From Chloroflexota bacterium (GTDB taxonomy: Bacteria; Chloroflexota; Anaerolineae; Anaerolineales; UBA4823): DNA of 6,662 bases. The position numbers and the translations under genes are program-made. Below are positions 1 through 6,100 of this stretch, piece after piece; position 1 is the first letter of the stretch, and every line of letters starts with the position of its first letter. The DNA lies in contig JAUWLJ010000117.1 in the NCBI GenBank assembly GCA_030613705.1, forward strand, positions 1 through 6,662, written 5' to 3'. Under the pieces are notes generated by a model that was not told the DNA's origin, searched no databases, and was given only the letters and a program-made list of their open reading frames with translations.

Positions 1-166
1 GGGCCTGTCCCGCACACTGTGTGGGGCGAGCGACAAAAGGAGCGATGTCTTGTAAGCAGTCTTTTCAGGGATTTCTCGTCGCGAGCTCCTCGACCCAGGA
101 AAGAACGCTGGAGTAAACAATGACATGAACTGCGTAACTCCTAATGAATATAGCTAAAAAGTCATC

Positions 167-817
167 CTATGGTTGGATAATCCCTTTGCGGACTGCATAT
201 TTCACCAGCTCTGTTCGTGAATGCAGATTTAATTTCCCCATGATATTCTCGCGGTGTCTGGCGACGGTTTTTGGGCTGATACTCAGCTGTTCGGCGATAT
301 CGGCATTGCTATCCCCATCTGCCAGCAACGTGAGTACTTCGTTCTCTCGGGGAGTTAATCCATTTAATTTGGCTTGGTTTTTAGGATGGAGTGATTGTGT
401 CAGGTAGTCCTTTACCAGCAGCTTAGCCAAAGATGGGTAGAGGTAGACCTCTCCCAGGGCAGAGACACGGATTGCTGTCAGCAGTTCTTCTGGAGCTGCT
501 CTCTTCGGAACATAACCCGATGCGCCTGCCTCCAGCATTTTGAAGAAATATTCCTCATCCTCATGGATCGTTAGAGCCACTACCGCAGTGGCAGGTGCTA
601 GTTGTTTAATTCTCCTTGTGGCATCGATCCCAGACATATCTGGGAGACCAATGTCCATTATAACCACGTCCGGTTTCAGCTGCGAAATCTGGTTGAGGGC
701 ATCACTGGCATTGTCTGCTTCACCAATAATTTCAATATCGCTCTCTCCTTCAAGGAGCATGCGCAAGCCAGTCCGCACCACAGCATGGTCATCAACTAAC
801 AACAAGCGGATCTTCAT
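167..817 (-). CDS. NarL/FixJ-type response regulator (REC + LuxR HTH)
   Basis: This is a DNA-binding response regulator of 216 residues, a normal length for the NarL/FixJ family. The receiver domain (about 1-120) has the acidic pocket D9-D10, the phospho-acceptor D55 in the VVIMDIGLPDMSG segment, T83 and K105, so all residues needed for phosphorylation are present. A linker leads to a LuxR/GerE helix-turn-helix at about 151-213 (LTPRENEVL start, then SNADIAEQLSISPKTVARH). I chose the ATG at 817, giving MKIRLLLVDDH, because receiver domains begin there and a GAGG ribosome site lies 9 bases upstream. A start at 856 would add 13 unrelated residues. The gene begins inside the end of the histidine kinase gene (26-bp overlap), which suggests translational coupling and makes that kinase the likely partner. 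The regulon cannot be read from the sequence. No clear terminator was seen after the TAG stop. Confidence 0.95.
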   Translation of the reverse strand: MKIRLLLVDDHAVVRTGLRMLLEGESDIEIIGEADNASDALNQISQLKPDVVIMDIGLPDMSGIDATRRIKQLAPATAVVALTIHEDEEYFFKMLEAGASGYVPKRAAPEELLTAIRVSALGEVYLYPSLAKLLVKDYLTQSLHPKNQAKLNGLTPRENEVLTLLADGDSNADIAEQLSISPKTVARHRENIMGKLNLHSRTELVKYAVRKGIIQP

Positions 818-2285
818 TGTCTGATTCCTCAATCTCTCTATAAGGGATGTAAACATTTACGCGGGTACCCGAACCTGGGATAGAGGCGATCTCGAATGTG
901 CCTCCTAATAAAGTTGCCCGTTCTTGCATACCGATCAAACCCCAAGAAGGTCTCACTGTGGATTGCATAGCCGCAGGATCGAAACCCACACCATCATCAA
1001 TGACCTCTAATAGAACACCTTCCGTTGTATAAGTCAAGAGAACCTTGACCTGATTCGCAGCGCTGTGTTTGATCACATTGGTCAAAGCCTCCTGGGTTAT
1101 GCGGAAGAGAGTGGTTTTCATATCCATGGATAAATCGGGTTTTTCATCACGCACTGAAACGATCAGTTTTAGGGGTAGTCTTTTTTCGATCTCTCCAGCA
1201 TACCAGCGTAGTGCAGCCCCCAATCCAAGATCGTCCAGGTGAGAAGGTCGTAAGTCAGCGATCAATCGCTGCAGCTCCAGCAAAGAATGTTCGACTAACT
1301 GCTCAAGTTGCCGCAGGTTCACGGTCGACATATCAGCGTCATTCCGGATTGAAGAAGCCACACCGCGCAGTCCCAATCCAATGGCCGTCAAAGCTTGACC
1401 CGTTTCATCGTGCAGCTCCCTGGCAATGCGTTGGCGCTCGGCCTCCTGTGCAGCTACAATCCTGCGCAGCATCTCACCACGCAGAGCCTCCCTTCTCTGC
1501 GCTTCCTCCAAACGGGCTGTTTGTAATTCGGCTATCCTGCGCCGAGTCTCCACTTCGAATGATCGCAGTACCCGAATTATAAAATACGCTGCAAATACTG
1601 CCGCGATGGCTCTTAATAATTGCACTGGAAATCCAAACAATTGGTAGAACAATTCCTGGTGGATCACATTGGAAGGGGGTAGGGGACTTTCCATCGGGAA
1701 AGTCTGCCCGGCGAAGCCATACCACAGGAAAGCGATTGCCGCCCACAGACTATCCCGGCCAAACTGCGACATACCAGCCCGGCGGAATTCTCTTTGTTGC
1801 ACGATCAATCCGACACATGCCAATAAAGCAGCGGGAACAGCTAAGACATAGCGAGTCCAGGCATGGGCGACATGGATTAAATCCAGTTCGAGAGGGTATC
1901 TGCTCCTGATGATCAACATTCCAAGTCCCCACAATGCGATCATGACCAAGGGGGCCAATAAGCTGTAACGTTGCGCTTGTTCACTTCTGGCAATTAAAAA
2001 TACCCCGAACGCAGCTAAAGAAAGAAACGAGAAAGCCAGTATAGCTAAATCAATCATCCCCCACAGTACTGGATAGGCGTTTTGACCAGGCAGGATTCCC
2101 TGCAGCTCCCACATATCCAGCCATTCATGAACACCATGTAATATCCCAAAGACTGCTAAGGGACGAAAAGCATGGCGTAAACGCTGCTCTGATCCATGCG
2201 CTAATTCCAGCATGATCGCCAGTCCCATACTGAAGAATGCCAGACCGTAAAAGAAAAGAATCAGCGAGAAATATGGAGATTGCAT
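792..2285 (-). CDS. Membrane sensor histidine kinase, HisKA_3 (NarX/DegS-like) class
   Basis: This 497-residue sensor kinase should autophosphorylate on His and pass the phosphate to the adjacent response regulator. Residues 1-240 hold about seven hydrophobic segments (near 5-27, 41-58, 72-98, 107-126, 138-163, 178-194, 211-240) with little periplasmic sequence, so the sensor is largely within the membrane. It contains an unusual HGVHEW motif at 50-55. A charged, probably coiled-coil linker covers about 243-285. The dimerisation/phospho-acceptor box reads ERQRIARELHDETGQ, with H292 as acceptor and a DxxxQ motif (D293, Q297), which in this class is linked to phosphatase activity. The ATPase domain has the N box around N403, DDGVGFD at 430-436, WGLIGMQER at 448-456 and GSGT at 471-474, so it looks active. 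The ATG lies 17 bp after the LysR stop with no strong ribosome site, which fits coupled translation. The signal sensed is unknown. Confidence 0.95.
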   Translation of the reverse strand: MQSPYFSLILFFYGLAFFSMGLAIMLELAHGSEQRLRHAFRPLAVFGILHGVHEWLDMWELQGILPGQNAYPVLWGMIDLAILAFSFLSLAAFGVFLIARSEQAQRYSLLAPLVMIALWGLGMLIIRSRYPLELDLIHVAHAWTRYVLAVPAALLACVGLIVQQREFRRAGMSQFGRDSLWAAIAFLWYGFAGQTFPMESPLPPSNVIHQELFYQLFGFPVQLLRAIAAVFAAYFIIRVLRSFEVETRRRIAELQTARLEEAQRREALRGEMLRRIVAAQEAERQRIARELHDETGQALTAIGLGLRGVASSIRNDADMSTVNLRQLEQLVEHSLLELQRLIADLRPSHLDDLGLGAALRWYAGEIEKRLPLKLIVSVRDEKPDLSMDMKTTLFRITQEALTNVIKHSAANQVKVLLTYTTEGVLLEVIDDGVGFDPAAMQSTVRPSWGLIGMQERATLLGGTFEIASIPGSGTRVNVYIPYREIEESDNEDPLVVS

Positions 2286-2302
2286 TGTCCGGTTTGATTA
2301 AA

Positions 2303-3250
2303 TCACGGATTTGGGACTGGAGTGGATATGTGATTCACCATTTCAACTTCAGGCTGGTGAACGAAATCCCAGAATTCACTTTGCGCGCGGCTGGTCGGAA
2401 ATCTCTGGTTGCGGGCTAGGTATATTTTCCGGTAGAGCTTCATACCTTCCACTTCCACTTCGACGATGCGACCTAATTCCAGGCCGCGCGCCGCCGCCAA
2501 TCTGGATATGAATGCCACTCCAATCCCTTCCTCGACTGCCATTTCGATCGCCTCTGCATCGCCCAACCCCATGGCGACATTGAGCATATCAAAGGATATA
2601 TCATGTTCGAGCAGTCCTTTCTTCAATACCTCGATCGTTCCGGCGCTCTCCTCGCGCAGGATCATCGGTTCATCCAGTAGATCATCTGGGTAAACCCGGC
2701 GGTAATCTGCCCAACGGTGATCAGCAGGGGCAATCAGGATCACCTCATCTGAAAAGAAGTCTCTATATTCGAGATCGCGGTGATCGATCCGCCTGCTTGA
2801 TACCCCTATCGCAACCTCACCGGATACCAGCTTCTTGATCACAGAATCACGACATGTCACCAGGACATTAATTCTCACCAGCGGGTACTTGCGCCTGTAT
2901 CTGGCGATCAGGCTGGGGAGCAGGTATTTCCCAGAAGCAGTTGAACATCCGATTTCAAATTCACCAATCACCTCACCTTGCAGAGACGAGACTGTCTCTT
3001 CCATCCGGCGTGTAGCGAAGACGAGTTCTTGTGCCATCGGTCTTAGGGCTTGTCCGATCTCTGTCAGATACACAGTCCGTCCCTGACGGTGGAACAACTT
3101 GGTTCCAAAATGCTTTTCCAAATTGTTGATTGTTTGACTGATCGCTGGCTGCGAGAGATGTAATTGCCGGCCAGCCTGGCTGAAGTTTTTCGTCTCACAG
3201 GCCACGAGAAAGACCGCCAAATCGTTTAAATTAGGGAGGTCGCCGGCCAT
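2303..3250 (-). CDS. LysR-family transcriptional regulator (CysL/CbbR-like)
   Basis: This 315-residue protein has the usual length and layout of LysR-type regulators. A winged helix-turn-helix fills about 8-67, with the typical AGRQLHLSQPAISQTINNLE recognition segment, followed by a linker helix (about 68-92) and a two-lobed effector-binding domain (about 96-300). The lobe start GCSTASGKYLLPSLI, the REESAGT loop at 199-205 and the GLGDAEAIEMAVEEGIGVAFIS segment resemble the CysL/CbbR branch, which is known for sulfur and carbon-fixation genes. That placement is by eye and does not fix the target. The ATG at 3250 has a GGAGG site 4 bases upstream, a short spacing. The gene is the first of three regulator genes in an apparent operon and sits below a promoter and a strong palindrome. 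Autoregulation is common in this family and likely here, but is inferred. Confidence 0.93.
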   Translation of the reverse strand: MAGDLPNLNDLAVFLVACETKNFSQAGRQLHLSQPAISQTINNLEKHFGTKLFHRQGRTVYLTEIGQALRPMAQELVFATRRMEETVSSLQGEVIGEFEIGCSTASGKYLLPSLIARYRRKYPLVRINVLVTCRDSVIKKLVSGEVAIGVSSRRIDHRDLEYRDFFSDEVILIAPADHRWADYRRVYPDDLLDEPMILREESAGTIEVLKKGLLEHDISFDMLNVAMGLGDAEAIEMAVEEGIGVAFISRLAAARGLELGRIVEVEVEGMKLYRKIYLARNQRFPTSRAQSEFWDFVHQPEVEMVNHISTPVPNP

Positions 3251-3340
3251 AATGCCTCCATCACAAAGCTATCACCCATGAGTAATATCTTACATTCCAT
3301 AAGTAAATCTAATCGATAATTGTGATATTTCTTACTAATA

Positions 3341-3369
3341 ATTATAGGTTGTTGTGTCTGTTTGGACAA
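3341..3369 (-). promoter_or_regulatory. Sigma70-like promoter of the LysR-kinase-regulator operon
   Basis: On the minus strand TTGTCC (3369-3364, four of six matches to TTGACA) is followed after 17 bp by a perfect TATAAT (3346-3341). Transcription would start near 3334, leaving an 84-base leader before the LysR start at 3250. It is the best promoter candidate in this gap, and its -35 box lies 2 bp from the palindrome at 3372-3403. Confidence 0.65.
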
Positions 3370-3371
3370 AT

Positions 3372-3403
3372 GATATGTGTCACTTGTCAGTATGACACAT
3401 ATC
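3372..3403. promoter_or_regulatory. Interrupted palindrome, putative operator upstream of LysR operon
   Basis: Two perfect 11-bp arms, GATATGTGTCA (3372-3382) and TGACACATATC (3393-3403), flank a 10-bp spacer. The spacer carries a further TGTCA, so there are three TGTCA half-sites: 3378-3382 and 3385-3389 in one direction and 3393-3397 in the other. The centre lies about 53 bp upstream of the predicted start site, directly beyond the -35 box, a position suited to an activator or to autoregulation by LysR. A hairpin terminator is less likely because no T run follows on either strand. The binding protein is not identifiable by eye. Confidence 0.6.
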
Positions 3404-3520
3404 CCGTTAGAAAAAAGATCAAAAGCTCCAGCTAAATTTGTTAAATTAGGTTACGAATCAAGGTTCCACCAATAAATTAACCCTCTGAACAGGTTCATTT
3501 GCTGGTGAGAATTATCGTGT
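3404..3520. other. Intergenic stretch without a recognisable feature
   Basis: This AT-rich stretch lies between the palindrome and the terminator of the lipoprotein gene. I see no convincing ORF, RNA gene or promoter. A short repeated TAAATT pattern occurs around 3433-3447. Together with the promoter, palindrome and terminator entries it accounts for the 332-bp gap at 3251-3582. Confidence 0.5.
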
Positions 3521-3560
3521 GATAAGAAAATAGGGTGATCTGGTTGAAGATCACCCTATT
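3521..3560 (-). terminator. Rho-independent terminator of the META/DUF4377 lipoprotein gene
   Basis: AATAGGGTGATC (3529-3540) and GATCACCCTATT (3549-3560) form a perfect 12-bp stem with an 8-base loop. Read on the minus strand, the stem runs into TTTTCTTAT (3530-3522), a good U tract. It begins 22 bp after the TAA stop at 3583, so it separates the lipoprotein transcript from the regulator operon downstream. Confidence 0.92.
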
Positions 3561-3582
3561 CATTCATTAACGTCAATGATTG

Positions 3583-5634
3583 TTATTGCGGGAAGAATTT
3601 CATCGTTCCTGCATCCATCATGATATCGATGAAAAGTACTTCTCCCTGGCGGACATAAGCTACTGCATCATTTAGCAATTGGATATACTCTTCTGAAAGA
3701 GATTCTGGTGGACAGGCAGCCAGAGTAGTGACCATGATCTCGATATCCAGCTGGCTTCCTTGAACGGTGTAAGAACCGCTGGCGTTGTTGCAATCAGCCT
3801 GCAGGTTGACAACACCATCCGGGTGGAATTCGAGGGTGTAATTCCCCGGGATATCAGGTTGGGTTATCGTGTCATTGTTCTCCAGGAACTCCAGCCACAT
3901 CCATACATAACCAACCAAATCAGAAGCCTTGAATTTCAGTACTTCTTGACCGTTGCCATCTTGCATCACCATTGCATCACCCAGAATCCTGTAGCTGGTC
4001 GCAGAATCAAGGGCTTGAAGATAAGCAGCCTCCTGCTCCATCGTTCCTTCCGGTTGTTCACAGAACATCATGGTTAGCGGTCCCAACTCAATCTCGATCT
4101 TCTCCCCATCGACTTGATAGGAGCCCGAATAGTTGTTGCATCCCCCAAACCCAGTCAGGTTGCCATCCTCGTCAAAGTATGCTGTGATCTCCGTTCCATC
4201 TAATGTTGGTAGGATCTCCTCACCCCCATCATAGTAATTCTGCAAATACCAGATCGTCTCAGATAACTCGAAGGTTCGCGCAAGTTGATAATTAATCACC
4301 CGGCGACCTTCTGAATCCAGTAAAATCAGGCGATCGTCTTCGAATTGGTAAGAGCTCGCCATCTCTAAAGCGGCCAGGTATTCCATCTCCTGTTCCATGA
4401 TCCCCTCTGGATCACTGCAGGCCATGCGAGTTGTGATGGCAGGACCGATATTAATCATCTCACCATCAACCTCGTAGGCCGCTGAGTAATTGTTGCATCC
4501 CGCTGAACCACTTATTTGACCTTCCTCATCGAAAACCGCGTTCAACTCTGTGCCGATGATCACGGAAACCACCGCTTCTTTGCCATTATTGTAGCTCAAT
4601 ACCTGCCACAAATTTCCAGTCAAGGATTTCGGCTCGGCGACATTGTAAATCAAAACTGTCTCACCCTCTGAGTCAGCTATTACTAATTGCCCCCCCTCTA
4701 TTGCAAAAGACGCCGCGCTGCCCAGGGCTGCCAGGTAGGCATATTCCTGTTCCATTACACCAGGCGGACTACCGCAAAACATCTCGGTCGACGCCAGGGG
4801 ACCGACGCTCAAATTGTGGCCATCCACTTCAAAACCACCAAAGAAATTATTGCACCCGGCGTTGCCGTTCACCTGACCATCTTGGAATTGCGCAGTTGTA
4901 TTTGTCCCGGGCAGCGGCTCAACCAGTACAATTTCCTGATCCATATACGAAACCAGAACCCAATCTGTGTCTTCTAATTGGACTGCACCAGTTTCGGCTA
5001 CAGGCTCCTTGCTTTCAACCCATATTAAGGTCCATTTAATAGAAGATGCATCTGCGGGTGGGTTTTCCACCTGCTCTTCCTTGATCACCAATTCATATTC
5101 ATAACCCTCTTCATAGTCAAAACCTTCAATTTGGTCGTAGAAGAGGGTATAGTCATCATCTTGATTTTCCTTGACCAGCATGCATTTTTGCGAGGCGACA
5201 CCGACACAGTCCACTAACTCAGGTCCAACATAAATGGTTTTTTCCACCGCTTCCTCCGCGATCGGGACAGGTTCTTTACTCTCTATCCTGACCAGGGTCC
5301 ATTTTAGAGAAGAGCCGCCAGCTGGTGGATTTTCGACCTGTTCTTCCTTGACGACTATTTTATATTCGTAACCCTCTTCATAATCAAACCCTTCAATCTG
5401 ATCGTAAAACAGGGTATAGTCATCTTCCGGATTTTCTTTGACCAGCATGCATTTTTGGGGACCCTCACCCTGGCAGTCAAGTAATATTGGTGCCACATAT
5501 ATCGCTTTCTCTGTTGGACTGACCTGCGGTTCCTGGTCAGCTGGCCCGGAATCCGCTGCCGAAGCACAAGCTGCCAGTAATATCCCCACCATAATCAAGA
5601 GTGTCATTCCAAGAATTGATTTATTCATATTCAT
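3583..5634 (-). CDS. Lipoprotein with two DUF4377-like and four META (HslJ-like) domains
   Basis: This is a 683-residue exported lipoprotein. The N terminus has a lysine, a hydrophobic stretch (7-20) and the lipobox LAAC, with C23 as the lipidated cysteine, then an acidic, proline-containing linker. Two DUF4377-like domains follow at about 45-122 and 133-210 (cysteine pairs C54/C62 and C143/C151). Four META domains lie at about 220-331, 337-449, 456-568 and 573-682. Each META copy has a GCNN motif (DCNN in the last) and a second cysteine exactly 26 residues on: C261/C287, C380/C406, C499/C525 and C615/C641, which suggests a disulfide per domain. META proteins such as HslJ are linked to heat stress and novobiocin resistance, but their biochemical role is unclear, and no enzyme motif is visible. 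The start at 5634 could instead be the in-frame ATG at 5628; GGAG lies 12 bases before the first. The gene has its own promoter and terminator, so it is probably monocistronic. Confidence 0.92.
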   Translation of the reverse strand: MNMNKSILGMTLLIMVGILLAACASAADSGPADQEPQVSPTEKAIYVAPILLDCQGEGPQKCMLVKENPEDDYTLFYDQIEGFDYEEGYEYKIVVKEEQVENPPAGGSSLKWTLVRIESKEPVPIAEEAVEKTIYVGPELVDCVGVASQKCMLVKENQDDDYTLFYDQIEGFDYEEGYEYELVIKEEQVENPPADASSIKWTLIWVESKEPVAETGAVQLEDTDWVLVSYMDQEIVLVEPLPGTNTTAQFQDGQVNGNAGCNNFFGGFEVDGHNLSVGPLASTEMFCGSPPGVMEQEYAYLAALGSAASFAIEGGQLVIADSEGETVLIYNVAEPKSLTGNLWQVLSYNNGKEAVVSVIIGTELNAVFDEEGQISGSAGCNNYSAAYEVDGEMINIGPAITTRMACSDPEGIMEQEMEYLAALEMASSYQFEDDRLILLDSEGRRVINYQLARTFELSETIWYLQNYYDGGEEILPTLDGTEITAYFDEDGNLTGFGGCNNYSGSYQVDGEKIEIELGPLTMMFCEQPEGTMEQEAAYLQALDSATSYRILGDAMVMQDGNGQEVLKFKASDLVGYVWMWLEFLENNDTITQPDIPGNYTLEFHPDGVVNLQADCNNASGSYTVQGSQLDIEIMVTTLAACPPESLSEEYIQLLNDAVAYVRQGEVLFIDIMMDAGTMKFFPQ
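3589..4977 (-). repeat. Four tandem META-domain coding repeats
   Basis: Four domain-length units lie about 357, 357 and 348 bp apart, measured between their first cysteine codons. Approximate limits are 4977-4642, 4626-4288, 4269-3931 and 3918-3589. The first three share GCNN, a DG-containing strand, a GP turn, a second cysteine and a MEQExxYLxAL helix. The fourth keeps the cysteines but is more diverged (DCNN, SEEYIQLLNDA). The similarity is mainly in the protein, so the duplications are old. Confidence 0.85.
5005..5502 (-). repeat. Tandem DUF4377-like coding repeat, 267-bp period
   Basis: Two units (5502-5269 and 5238-5005) encode nearly the same domain: residues 66-114 and 155-203 match at 41 of 49 positions. 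Markers are an identical 18-base block at 5440-5457 and 5173-5190, exactly 267 bp apart, and the shared DYTLFYDQIEGFDYEEGYEY stretch. DNA differences within that stretch are silent third-position changes. Confidence 0.85.
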
Positions 5635-5729
5635 CTTCTACTTTTTCTCCAGTTCTTCTACGTCAAATATATCTGATTTAACTATCAATATTGACGAAGA
5701 GCGATTGGTAATTGTTCCAATTCTCCAGG

Positions 5730-5757
5730 ATTATAAACGGATATTAATCTAAATCAA
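5730..5757 (-). promoter_or_regulatory. Sigma70-like promoter of the lipoprotein gene
   Basis: On the minus strand TTGATT (5757-5752, four of six matches) is followed after 16 bp by a perfect TATAAT (5735-5730). Transcription would begin near 5723, giving a leader of about 88 bases before the ATG at 5634. The leader contains the inverted repeat CGTCAA (5661-5666) / TTGACG (5691-5696) and may fold weakly. Confidence 0.65.
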
Positions 5758-5812
5758 GGTTTATTAAGTCTGGTATCTCGGGAGAATCCTGTACTTTGAT
5801 TCTTGAATTACC

Positions 5813-5836
5813 TATAATGCTGCTAAAGTCCAAGGA
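5813..5836 (+). promoter_or_regulatory. Plus-strand TATAAT and Shine-Dalgarno ahead of a TTG codon
   Basis: A perfect TATAAT (5813-5818) is preceded at 17-bp spacing by a poor -35 match (TGTACT, 5790-5795). An AAGGA ribosome-site match (5832-5836) lies 9 bases before the TTG at 5846. Together they hint at a short plus-strand transcript in an otherwise minus-strand region. The weak -35 and AT-rich surroundings leave chance as a real alternative. Confidence 0.35.
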
Positions 5837-5845
5837 AAGTATTAT

Positions 5846-6100
5846 TTGTCCAAATCACTTCGAAACAAGGTGAAAAAATTTTTGGCGAGAATAGAAGGAG
5901 ATTTTTGGCGAGAGGAAAGGGATCGATCTCAGGATCTAAAGCGTGAACCGGGTCCGATAGACTTAAATCATAACGGGGTTGCCATGTATGGCGGCAACCC
6001 CACGTTCATGAATTTTCCAATCTGTCTTACTCAAGAAGACTTGAAAGCTGGCAATTCTGATTTCCCTATGGTTTCTCACCCAGGACCACATCGACGGTGA
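5846..6100 (+). CDS. Possible small hypothetical protein (doubtful)
   Basis: This frame starts at TTG and encodes 84 residues. The first half is highly charged (KSLRNKVKKF, then WREERDRSQDLKRE) and I recognise no domain, signal peptide or membrane segment. In favour are the AAGGA ribosome site 9 bases upstream and a TATAAT further up. Against are the TTG start, the GC-rich hairpin inside the frame at 5975-6001, the 35-bp antisense overlap with the end of the PDZ-protein gene, and a 13-bp direct repeat inside it whose 23-bp spacing does not keep the reading frame. The same signals could instead produce a short non-coding RNA ending near the hairpin. I cannot decide between these or plain intergenic sequence. 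Confidence 0.2.
   Translation: MSKSLRNKVKKFLARIEGDFWREERDRSQDLKREPGPIDLNHNGVAMYGGNPTFMNFPICLTQEDLKAGNSDFPMVSHPGPHRR
5878..5913. repeat. 13-bp direct repeat, 23-bp period
   Basis: ATTTTTGGCGAGA occurs at 5878-5890 and again, identical, at 5901-5913. The period of 23 bp is not a multiple of three and is close to two helical turns, so the two copies would lie on nearly the same face of the DNA. Only two copies are present, too few to call an iteron array. Confidence 0.6.
5975..6001 (-). terminator. GC-rich hairpin, probable terminator of the PDZ-protein gene
   Basis: GGGGTTGCC (5975-5983) and GGCAACCCC (5993-6001) form a perfect 9-bp stem with a 9-base loop. AAC (5972-5974) and GTT (6004-6006) can extend it past a 2-base bulge. 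It begins 64 bp after the stop at 6066. The T tract beyond the stem is poor on both strands (GTTATGATTT on the minus strand), so the terminator call is tentative. It could also stop a plus-strand transcript. Confidence 0.5.

Noticed and set aside
1211..1582. Plus-strand 123-codon open frame opposite the histidine kinase gene
   Set aside because: It is antisense to well-supported kinase coding sequence, its protein is low in recognisable structure, and no ribosome site stands out. It is a shadow frame.
3372..3403. Palindrome read as a transcription terminator
   Set aside because: No T run follows on either strand, and the perfect terminator of the upstream gene is already present at 3521-3560.
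3448..3474. tRNA-like 3' end (a GGTT...GAATC-like stretch followed by TTCCACCA)
   Set aside because: There is no matching acceptor stem, anticodon arm or correct T-arm spacing upstream, so it is a chance resemblance.
3760..4077. Plus-strand 105-codon open frame opposite the lipoprotein gene
   Set aside because: It lies fully antisense to conserved META domains and shows no domain or translation signal of its own.
4701..5039. Plus-strand 112-codon frame opposite the first META domain
   Set aside because: Basic, Arg/Gln/His-rich translation typical of the reverse of a coding strand; no independent support.
5878..5913. Direct repeat read as a CRISPR array or replication iterons
   Set aside because: Only two 13-bp copies with a 10-bp gap; no further repeats, spacers, cas genes, rep gene or DnaA boxes are seen.
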